Below, in pieces: positions 7,098 through 13,291 of a DNA stretch of 20,730 nt (positions within the stretch are counted from its first letter, which is position 1; the number at the start of each line of letters is the position of its first letter). Position numbers and translations under genes: made by a program. The notes under the pieces are model-generated. The model worked only from the letters and a program-made list of their open reading frames with translations, searched no databases and was not told where the DNA came from. Source of the stretch: a virus; IMG/VR virus record IMGVR_UViG_3300042904_000223, positions 1-20,730 of that record; one strand, 5' to 3'.

Positions 7098-7990
7098 TCT
7101 TCGTTCACCACGCGGGCAAAATGGGGGATCTCCTCTATGCACTGCCAGTACTGCGGGCGTTGGCAAGGGTCCACCAAACGAAAATCCACCTCACCACATC
7201 AGGGCTGTGCTGGCAGCTCGTGCCCCTCTTGTGGGAACAGCCTTATATCGGGGACGTGGCCCTGGATGACACCAGAGCCTATGAGCTTCCCTTCGGCGTC
7301 GGCATTACAAACCACTGGGACCACTACAAACCAGGCGAAGGCATCAACCTTAGTCTCCAGCCCAAGCACTATGCCGATAACTGCCCCATCAACTGGACCC
7401 AGGCGTATGCGTGGATCGCTGGGGTTGAGCTGGCCCAAGACGATTTTGTTGCGCTCCCATCCCTCATCAATCACCGGCGATGGTTCCAGACCGTAGACTG
7501 CCGCCTGGACGGCAAAAAGCAGGAAGTGACGAAGACCATTGTGGTAGCGCCTGAAGTCGAAACCCTGGAGCCGGCCCCGGCTGAGACATGGACCAAGATT
7601 ATGGACGCGCTCATGGAGAACTATCAAGTGGTCCTGGTAGGCCAGAAGCGGGACACGAACTACCACCATAAAATCATGGCCTGGGCTGGCAGTAAGAACA
7701 ACCACAAGCTTAGCGACATGCGCGGCTGCACGACGGTCCCAACCCTAGCCAGGATCATAGCCGAGGCGTCAGGGTTTATCGGGGCACATTCCATGCCCTG
7801 GCACCTCGCCCGGCTCTCTGGCGTGCCAGCCTTCTGCTTCCAGAAGTGGCGCGAAGGCTTGCGACGGTGCATCCCCATCGACAGTGACCCGAACTTGTGC
7901 CCCTGGCCAGAGGAAATAGAGGACTGGCAAGCCGCCGTAGAATGGATTGAGACGACCACAGGAGGACCCGCCCATGCCGTATCGCAATGA
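7094..7990 (+). CDS. GT9-family (heptosyltransferase-like) GT-B glycosyltransferase
   Basis: 298 residues; ATG 7094 overlaps the upstream TGA by four bases, with GGGAG at 7081-7085. The N-terminal Gly-Lys-Met-Gly-Asp-Leu-Leu-Tyr-Ala-Leu-Pro-Val-Leu-Arg segment (residues 8-21) is the family's opening motif, and Phe-Ile-Gly-Ala-His-Ser-Met-Pro-Trp-His-Leu-Ala (about 228-239) is the C-terminal donor-binding motif of ADP-heptose:LPS heptosyltransferases and relatives. In bacteria these add heptose or another sugar to LPS core. The length is slightly shorter than the usual 320-350 residues. In a phage such a gene could change host LPS to block superinfection, or modify a virion protein. Its coupling to the 792-residue protein favours a shared role, as an inference. 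The sugar is unknown. Confidence 0.82.
   Translation: MIFVHHAGKMGDLLYALPVLRALARVHQTKIHLTTSGLCWQLVPLLWEQPYIGDVALDDTRAYELPFGVGITNHWDHYKPGEGINLSLQPKHYADNCPINWTQAYAWIAGVELAQDDFVALPSLINHRRWFQTVDCRLDGKKQEVTKTIVVAPEVETLEPAPAETWTKIMDALMENYQVVLVGQKRDTNYHHKIMAWAGSKNNHKLSDMRGCTTVPTLARIIAEASGFIGAHSMPWHLARLSGVPAFCFQKWREGLRRCIPIDSDPNLCPWPEEIEDWQAAVEWIETTTGGPAHAVSQ
7960..7965 (+). promoter_or_regulatory. AGGAGG ribosome binding site deciding the next start
   Basis: AGGAGG lies eight bases before ATG 7974, inside the end of the GT9 gene. It supports that ATG as the start of the small downstream gene over an in-frame TTG at 7947. Confidence 0.7.
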
Positions 7991-8267
7991 TGAATTCTTA
8001 CGCAAAGCCCGCGTCACACTCTACTATGATGCGGACGCCCAAAAGCTCTTGGCCTATTGCAAGGTAGAGCCGTTTGATTCCGTCTCAGAATATGACACGA
8101 ATGCTGAATTTTATGTACCCATTCGTATTAGCGCCAACATCTTTGACAAAAACGAGATGCCCTTTCGGGTGGTCATTGAAAATAAGAAGGATGGGGCATT
8201 CCCATCCAGCGCCCACAAGGGCCAGACCGTGGGCACGGTTGAGATTCACCAATACGGGGACCTGTGA
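7974..8267 (+). CDS. Small protein of unknown function
   Basis: 97 residues. ATG 7974 is chosen over the upstream in-frame TTG 7947 because of the AGGAGG at 7960-7965. The protein is mixed alpha/beta in appearance and rich in Tyr, Phe, Asp, Glu and Lys. I see no membrane segment, no metal motif and no known family. It overlaps the GT9 gene by 17 bases and its TGA is used in a GTGA overlap with the first adaptor-like gene. It therefore links the accessory block to the connector block, and could belong to either. A head-tail joining role is possible but not supported by any motif. Confidence 0.7.
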   Translation: MPYRNDEFLRKARVTLYYDADAQKLLAYCKVEPFDSVSEYDTNAEFYVPIRISANIFDKNEMPFRVVIENKKDGAFPSSAHKGQTVGTVEIHQYGDL

Positions 8268-8944
8268 ACCGAGGCCAAATTATTGACCGCGTGCTGACTT
8301 CGCTGAACGAGTCCACAATTGCGCCTGTGTTCTGGACCAGGGCAGAGCTGGCCGATATTCTGCAGGACGGCATGGAAGTCATGGCCGAGGAAGTCATGGC
8401 CCTGAAGCGTTCGGCCTTTGTCGGGCTTGGCCCTGGAAAACTCTATTATCGGACCCGAGGCATTGCCAAGGACTTCCGCGTGCCCTATCGCCTCTGGCTG
8501 TCCAGCAATAACCGCAAGCTCATTCCTGTCACGGTCGAGCAGCTTGACGGCTTTCATCAGCAATGGTCCACGGTAACGGGCGATCCTGAATACTGGGCGC
8601 CCATGGGCTATGACTGGTTCGCGATCTTTCCCCATCCCTCTGCGGGCGGGGGCGTGCTCAGGATTGACTACTTGGCCTGGCCGCGGGTGTTAGGCGGCGA
8701 CGATGACAAGCCGGAATTCTCAGAGTCAGACCATGAAACCCTTATGACCTACGGCATTTACGACGGCCTGCTCAAGCGCTGGGCCGCGCCAGAGGCCATG
8801 GCCATCTTTGCGCAGTTCCTTGAAAAGCTGGGCCTGGCCGTGCCTAAGAGCGGCGTCAATCAGCTCAATGGCCGAACCTGGCAAAAGGCCAGTGCAGAGG
8901 CGAGCGGGTTTAGGAATGGAATAGGGTGGAGGGATAACCGTTGA
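8264..8944 (+). CDS. Head-tail adaptor-like protein 1
   Basis: 226 residues from GTG 8264 in a GTGA overlap. The N-terminus pairs a short helix (Ile-Ile-Asp-Arg-Val-Leu) with a Trp-Thr-Arg-Ala-Glu-Leu-Ala-Asp helix near residue 25, then a strand-rich middle with Tyr-Trp and Ile-Asp-Tyr, and a C-terminal helical part that ends in a basic, Gly-rich tail. The helix - Trp-Thr-x-Ala-Glu-Leu - helix start is also found in the next gene and is typical of adaptor proteins that sit between portal and nozzle in podoviruses (SU10-type adaptors). The assignment rests on this pattern and on the downstream nozzle-like gene. I am fairly sure it is a connector part, less sure which ring it forms. Confidence 0.68.
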   Translation: MNRGQIIDRVLTSLNESTIAPVFWTRAELADILQDGMEVMAEEVMALKRSAFVGLGPGKLYYRTRGIAKDFRVPYRLWLSSNNRKLIPVTVEQLDGFHQQWSTVTGDPEYWAPMGYDWFAIFPHPSAGGGVLRIDYLAWPRVLGGDDDKPEFSESDHETLMTYGIYDGLLKRWAAPEAMAIFAQFLEKLGLAVPKSGVNQLNGRTWQKASAEASGFRNGIGWRDNR

Positions 8945-10272
8945 CGGTTGCTGCCCAACTCTTAAAAGTCCGCGACAAGCTGCATGATGCCGTCGGTATT
9001 CTCTGGACCGATGCTGAGCTGCTCGATTGGTTCAATGATGGCTACGTGGAATTTCTGGAGCAGACCCGGTGCGTAACCGAGCTGTATCAGATGGATCTGC
9101 CCCCACGGTACGCCTATACCTACTGCCACGAGTGGGAAGACGCATTCTGTAGTGATGGGCCTGGCCGCATGATGCTCTTGCCCGCGCTCAACGGGGTCTA
9201 TCGCTGCACCTCGGCCTGGGAAGTGGAATTCCTAGAAGGCGTGGCAACGACCATCAGTGAAAGCGGCATTACCCAAATGTGGGAACGGTCCCTCATGTCG
9301 ACCGATCGGCATTATCAAGTCACGCTGCCGCAGAATCACGAAATCATCCAGCGTGTGGCCTTTGACAATAAGGTGCTCTACCCCTCGACCGTGCGTGAAC
9401 TTGACGAGTTACGGTCTAAGTGGTACATGCAGGGAACACAACCCCACTGGTGGACCAATGGCACAGGCAGAGTCAACACGGTCGAAGTCTACGAAATCCA
9501 AACGGAGTACCAGCAAAGCTATTGCCCAGTCGAGTATGAACGCAGCGGTTTCGCACGTACATTCTCTGGCGCTCGAAATTATATCGTTGATAGCCCTGTG
9601 GCCAATGCATACGCCTATACAACGTCAGGCGATGGGCAAGCTCTTGACCTCGCTGCGAGCGCTCTTATTGCCGGTCTTGGTTGGCGCTTCACCACAGCAG
9701 CCAGTGACAGCGACTCAACCTTCTGCACGCACATCTGGGAAGAAGAGCTAGTCGAGGGCTCCACCACATTTTCCACCTCTCCAGGCTACGTCTGCACCTA
9801 CGCCTGGGAATACCTCATGCTCGGGCTCACGCCTCCATCCTTTGGCGTGGGCACCATCCGCAGTATTGAGTCTGAAGACCGCCAGTACTGGGCCCAGAAC
9901 GCGAGCAACAGCGCGGCCTTTTACGGCGGGATCCGCCAATTTCAAAGCTCAGACGATGCGCTAGAAATCTGGCATACGGTGGTCCCGCGTGTGGACCTGA
10001 CCGCCTACGATACCCCTGACCTTTTGCCATCCCAGGCCCATAAGTATCTGCGCTATTTTGTCCTGCACAAGGCCTTTGGCCGGCAAGGGCCAGCCATGAA
10101 CCTACAACTCTCAGGCCTGTACAAGGCCCAGTTTGACCGCGGCGTGACAGCCTGGAAGCGGCTGACGAACCTGGCCAAGGAAGACCAGATTCTAGGCCGT
10201 GACATGGCCGAGGATAGCCGTGGGGCGAGACTGCCGCTAGTGCGGTTACCAGCTAATTTTGAGGCGTATTAA
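8941..10272 (+). CDS. Head-tail adaptor-like protein 2, with four Cys/Trp-Glu repeats
   Basis: 443 residues, TTG 8941 in a TTGA overlap and seven bases after GGAGGG (8928-8933). The N-terminus (Leu-Trp-Thr-Asp-Ala-Glu-Leu-Leu-Asp-Trp-Phe-Asn-Asp-Gly, about 20-33) resembles the preceding gene. The C-terminus has an Ala-His-Lys-Tyr-Leu-Arg-Tyr helix and an Ala-Phe-Gly-Arg-Gln-Gly turn followed by a long basic helix, as in podovirus adaptors that hold the portal to the tail. Between them is a middle part of about 250 residues, longer than in a minimal adaptor, with Cys and Trp-Glu motifs at about residues 62, 89, 262 and 284. It probably forms a second connector ring or an extended tail-base part. 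The 3' end overlaps a possible antisense gene by 20 bases. Confidence 0.7.
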   Translation: MTVAAQLLKVRDKLHDAVGILWTDAELLDWFNDGYVEFLEQTRCVTELYQMDLPPRYAYTYCHEWEDAFCSDGPGRMMLLPALNGVYRCTSAWEVEFLEGVATTISESGITQMWERSLMSTDRHYQVTLPQNHEIIQRVAFDNKVLYPSTVRELDELRSKWYMQGTQPHWWTNGTGRVNTVEVYEIQTEYQQSYCPVEYERSGFARTFSGARNYIVDSPVANAYAYTTSGDGQALDLAASALIAGLGWRFTTAASDSDSTFCTHIWEEELVEGSTTFSTSPGYVCTYAWEYLMLGLTPPSFGVGTIRSIESEDRQYWAQNASNSAAFYGGIRQFQSSDDALEIWHTVVPRVDLTAYDTPDLLPSQAHKYLRYFVLHKAFGRQGPAMNLQLSGLYKAQFDRGVTAWKRLTNLAKEDQILGRDMAEDSRGARLPLVRLPANFEAY

Positions 10273-10468
10273 TGGATTCTGATCTTACGAGGCGGTTGCG
10301 AAGCATGACCCTGCTTCGTGCAGCGTCCCTACTCATGCCAACGATGGTAGCGATTTTTTCATATGTGAGCCCGGACTCTCTCAGCCAGCAACAGATTGAA
10401 GTCTTATCATCAAGTGCCGCTGCCGACCATCTCCTGGGGCGTTTTGCAGTAACCATGGATGCAATCAT
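10253..10468 (-). CDS. Possible antisense helix-turn-helix regulator
   Basis: 71 residues on the minus strand, from ATG (10468-10466) to TAG (10255-10253). A basic N-terminus with Arg-Pro-Arg-Arg-Trp (10-14) leads to an Asp-rich helix, Cys-Trp-Leu-Arg-Glu-Ser-Gly, and YEKIATIVGMSRDAARSR (about 36-53). The last has Ala at position 5, Gly at 9 and Ser at 11 of a classical HTH, and resembles sigma region 4, GcrA or Myb-like DNA-binding segments. AAGGA on the minus strand (10481-10477) lies eight bases before the start, and a 15-bp palindrome overlaps it. It would bind DNA, perhaps its own start region. Against it: a + strand ORF fills the same bases with perfect stop/start coupling, so the two readings compete. 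Confidence 0.55.
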   Translation of the reverse strand: MIASMVTAKRPRRWSAAALDDKTSICCWLRESGLTYEKIATIVGMSRDAARSRVMLRNRLVRSESINTPQN

Positions 10469-10475
10469 AGCATGA
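10272..10475 (+). CDS. Alternative reading: small coupled hypothetical protein
   Basis: 67 residues on the + strand. ATG 10272 shares its A with the TAA of the adaptor-like gene (TAATG), and its TGA sits in an ATGA overlap with the nozzle-like gene, so position favours translation. The nozzle-like gene has no clear ribosome binding site of its own and could rely on this coupling. The chain is rich in Leu, Ser and Ala, with a hydrophobic stretch near residues 19-31, and matches no family I know. It is the sense shadow of the antisense HTH reading, codon for codon in register. Both may be translated, but I think only one is the selected protein. Confidence 0.35.
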   Translation: MDSDLTRRLRSMTLLRAASLLMPTMVAIFSYVSPDSLSQQQIEVLSSSAAADHLLGRFAVTMDAIIA

Positions 10476-10477
10476 TT
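10463..10477. promoter_or_regulatory. 15-bp palindrome over the divergent start codons (candidate operator)
   Basis: AATCAT-AGC-ATGATT is a perfect 6-bp inverted repeat with a three-base spacer. Its left arm contains the minus-strand start codon (10468-10466) and its right arm begins with the ATG of the nozzle-like gene at 10472. A helix-turn-helix dimer could bind here and control translation or transcription of its own gene. Part of the symmetry follows from two divergent ATG codons, so the palindrome alone is weak evidence. Confidence 0.35.
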
Positions 10478-12211
10478 CCTTCAACGCTGAAAGGCCATGA
10501 CACGGGCGGCTTCCTGGGCGTGAACCTGCGCCAGGACCGGCTCAGGCTCGCAGATGGAGACGTGGCCAGGGCCATTAATGCCGACCTACACACACAGCCT
10601 GGCACGATCATGCTGAGGCTGGGCCGCACGCGGCAGTTTGACACGGCCTTTGCCGATCTCACGATTAGGCAGCTGGTTCGTTACTACGGGGGTGCTCGCT
10701 ATCGAGCAGCAGGCAATTCCCTATACCGCAATGAGACGGCGATCTACAGCGGCCTGTCCAGTGAGCTTGTCACGACCATGGTGCCATTCAGGCCATTGAA
10801 CGATACGACCGCCTACATGTTCATTGCTGATCAGTCCCGCATGCAAAAGGACAGTGGCACGGCCTTATCAGATTGGGGCGTGGCTGCTCCCTCGACCAAG
10901 CCCACGGTAGCAGTCGGAGCCTCAACCGGCCTCTCTGGGGCCTACAGCTTTCGCTATACCTACATTCGCAAGGTAGACGGCGTGACGGTCTACGAGTCGA
11001 ACCCATCCCCTGTGAGTGATACGGTCAACCCTGTCACGCAAGACATTGCCATTAGTGGCCTGATCGATTCCACGGACAGCACGATCACGCATAAGCGCAT
11101 CTACCGAACAACGGGTGATGCGACCACGTACTTGTTTGACCAGGACATTGCGACTGGCACCACGACCGGCACGAGTAGCCAGGGGGATACAGCGCTGGGC
11201 GGCGAAGTTGAGACCGATAACGACCCGCCACCAGAGGCGTCGTGGTGCTTCAGCTACCTAGAGCATATGTTTCTCTTGCGAGATGAAGATAACCCGCATT
11301 TCCTCTGGTGGAGCAAGCGCTATCAGCCCGAGTCCGTACCAGCTGAGAACTTTATCGAAATCGGCCACCCGCAGGACCCGCTGCAATGTGGCGTGGCCTA
11401 TGGTGGTCTGGCTGGCGTGTTCAGCCGCCTGACCAAGTACCGGATACTGGGCAATACCACCAGCGGCTTTGTCCATCAAGAGGCCATGTCCAAGCGTGGC
11501 ACGCCTGCCTTTAAGGCCGTGGTAGCGAGTGAGCACGGCATTATCTTTCCAGCGCTGGACGGTATCTTTGTGACGCAGCTGGTGAGCCCTGACACGGAAG
11601 TGACCAACGAAATTGAACCGTTGTTTTTTGGCGAGACCGTCAATGGCTTCTACCCCATCAACTGGGGCGCGGCCTCGCAATTTACCGCAGCTGTGTTTAA
11701 GGGCCGCTACTACTTGAGCTATGCCGACACACGCAGCCAGACCCCGAACATGCTCATGGTCTACAGCTTTGACACCAAGCGCTGGTATTTCTACGACCAT
11801 CCCTTGAGCAGCTTTTTCGTCGAAGAGGACCGCAACGTACTCACGGCGGGCACCCAGACCGGCTTTGTCATCAACATGGAAACGGGCAGCGATGACGAGG
11901 GCGAAGATATCGCCATGGAAGTGGAGACCCGCGACTATGCCGGCGAAGAGGGTAGCAATATCCTGAAACTGTATCAGTTCATGCGCGTGGACGCGGACAC
12001 GCTGGGCGAGTCCGTGAATGTGGACCTGTATCTGGACGATACCAGAAGGGCTACGCTTTACATTTCGCACAATGGACGGTCCAGCAAGCTCTACAGCCTG
12101 CCGCCGAGCCTGCTTGGCTACAAGTGGCGAGCCAAGGTCCGGTACACCGGCACAGCCAGAGTCAGAATCTATAGTGCAGGGACCATGTATGTTCCGCTGA
12201 GTGCAGCATGA
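10472..12211 (+). CDS. Tail nozzle-like protein (T7 gp12 / podovirus nozzle position)
   Basis: 579 residues from ATG 10472 (ATGA overlap). It opens with a Gly-rich start and Asn-Leu-Arg-Gln-Asp-Arg-Leu (19-25). It continues with many beta strands: a Tyr-Ser-Phe-Arg-Tyr-Thr-Tyr-Ile-Arg fibronectin-like segment near residue 155, Lys-Arg-Ile-Tyr-Arg-Thr near 208, then propeller-like repeats with Ser-Glu-His-Gly-Ile (about 355), Tyr-Leu-Ser-Tyr-Ala and Tyr-Ser-Phe-Asp-Thr-Lys-Arg-Trp-Tyr (about 429). Such long beta-propeller-like proteins after adaptors form the tail nozzle (tail tubular protein B) in podoviruses, through which DNA leaves. There is no clear ribosome binding site, only weak GGAT at 10457, so its translation may depend on an upstream ORF. 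The nozzle call is an inference from pattern and gene order. Confidence 0.72.
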   Translation: MIPSTLKGHDTGGFLGVNLRQDRLRLADGDVARAINADLHTQPGTIMLRLGRTRQFDTAFADLTIRQLVRYYGGARYRAAGNSLYRNETAIYSGLSSELVTTMVPFRPLNDTTAYMFIADQSRMQKDSGTALSDWGVAAPSTKPTVAVGASTGLSGAYSFRYTYIRKVDGVTVYESNPSPVSDTVNPVTQDIAISGLIDSTDSTITHKRIYRTTGDATTYLFDQDIATGTTTGTSSQGDTALGGEVETDNDPPPEASWCFSYLEHMFLLRDEDNPHFLWWSKRYQPESVPAENFIEIGHPQDPLQCGVAYGGLAGVFSRLTKYRILGNTTSGFVHQEAMSKRGTPAFKAVVASEHGIIFPALDGIFVTQLVSPDTEVTNEIEPLFFGETVNGFYPINWGAASQFTAAVFKGRYYLSYADTRSQTPNMLMVYSFDTKRWYFYDHPLSSFFVEEDRNVLTAGTQTGFVINMETGSDDEGEDIAMEVETRDYAGEEGSNILKLYQFMRVDADTLGESVNVDLYLDDTRRATLYISHNGRSSKLYSLPPSLLGYKWRAKVRYTGTARVRIYSAGTMYVPLSAA

Positions 12212-12771
12212 GCAACCGGCAATCCGAAGGCCCTATCCAGGTCTTTACCAATGACGTGCGCGAGATCAATGACGCTCTCGCCCAGATTGGGAACCGCCTA
12301 GACCATCTCAAGGGCCTGCGTGGGCGCACCGAGCTATGGGACCGTGTACGGGCTGACGACCCCACGGCAGACCAGGACGTGCTGACAAAGGGGTCGCTGT
12401 CCACCATGGTACAGGTCGTTTTTTTCTCTAATACGCTCGTCCTGACATTGCGCTCTGGCGTGAGCATTGCGGAGATTAGCGCGGCCCTGCGGAGGCGCTT
12501 TAACTTTTCAGGCCCACGGCCAACTGTGGCCCGCCTGTTCATGCGTGGATGGGCGACGGAATCCGGCACAAAGCAGCTTGTCGTAAAGGCTGTTACGACC
12601 GGAGCGACCGTGTGCAGCTGTTCATGGAGCGGCACCACGGAAGGGTATGTCACTGGTGAGGCCACGACCATTGACATATCCGTTGATACCCAACTGTCCC
12701 TGAACATTATTGCCAGTTCAGCCACGGAATGTATTGTCTTAGATTGGGTGATGCTTGAACTTAGCGGATAG
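12208..12771 (+). CDS. Small tail protein with coiled-coil start and beta-rich end
   Basis: 187 residues from ATG 12208 in an ATGA overlap. The N-terminus carries a short heptad-like helix (about residues 17-37, with Ile, Leu and Arg at regular spacing), as in trimeric tail needles or fibres. The remaining two thirds are Thr/Ser/Val-rich beta strands with Cys residues near 132, 134 and 171. No enzyme motif. Its place between nozzle and GNAT-like gene suggests a nozzle plug, needle or fibre-anchor protein. I do not recognise a family. Its last 17 bases overlap the next gene. Confidence 0.68.
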   Translation: MSNRQSEGPIQVFTNDVREINDALAQIGNRLDHLKGLRGRTELWDRVRADDPTADQDVLTKGSLSTMVQVVFFSNTLVLTLRSGVSIAEISAALRRRFNFSGPRPTVARLFMRGWATESGTKQLVVKAVTTGATVCSCSWSGTTEGYVTGEATTIDISVDTQLSLNIIASSATECIVLDWVMLELSG

Positions 12772-13291
12772 CCTACATGTGTGGCCCTATGTGCGAGGGC
12801 AGTACCCACGCGATACCATGCACAAAATCTGGGCCATGGTGGAAGAGGCCAAGGCGGCCCCGCACTTGTTTTGGGGCTCACAGGAGCCTGACGCAATGAA
12901 AGGGGACCTGACCGCCATTGTCAAATTCTTTGACGACCCGAACCGGATCTTACTTATGGTGGCAACCCCTGACCAATCAGACCTGATCGGCTTCCTGTGG
13001 TTCGATGACTTTATCTCTGACCTGCGCTGTTTTGGCTCAGTCTTTATCAAGCCGAAGTACCGCGGCAAGGTAGGCAATGCGGGGATTGTGAAGGCGTGTC
13101 AGTACGTGTTTGACGTTATGAACGTCCGGGCCATCTGGGGTATTACACCATGGCGTGAAGCCAGAGCCGCCGTCATGGCCTGTGGGTTTCAGCCGGTAAC
13201 GGTTCTGAAGTCGTTTGTCAAGGTGGGGGACGAGGTGCTTGACGCCCATGTCGTAAAGAAAGAGAGGCCAAGCGATGGGCAGCATCTTTAG
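12755..13291 (+). CDS. GNAT-fold protein in T7 gp13-like position
   Basis: 178 residues from TTG 12755; GTG 12779 is a possible later start, and neither has a strong ribosome binding site. Residues 64-72 (Arg-Ile-Leu-Leu-Met-Val) and 78-90 make two strands of the GNAT sheet, followed by Val-Phe-Ile-Lys-Pro-Lys-Tyr-Arg-Gly-Lys (about 95-104) as motif A, where the Arg-Gly-x turn binds acetyl-CoA, then a helix and the strand Ala-Ile-Trp-Gly-Ile-Thr with Ala-Cys-Gly-Phe-Gln-Pro as motif B. T7 gp13, a protein needed for virion assembly, is placed in a GNAT-like family (Phage_T7_Gp13) and lies at the same point after the nozzle gene. The next gene overlaps by 17 bases. Whether it transfers acetyl groups is not known. 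Confidence 0.72.
   Translation: MNLADSLHVWPYVRGQYPRDTMHKIWAMVEEAKAAPHLFWGSQEPDAMKGDLTAIVKFFDDPNRILLMVATPDQSDLIGFLWFDDFISDLRCFGSVFIKPKYRGKVGNAGIVKACQYVFDVMNVRAIWGITPWREARAAVMACGFQPVTVLKSFVKVGDEVLDAHVVKKERPSDGQHL

Noticed and set aside
11258-12070. Minus-strand ORF of 270 residues
   Set aside because: Antisense to the nozzle-like gene; His/Val/Ala-rich composition typical of a shadow frame and no family pattern.
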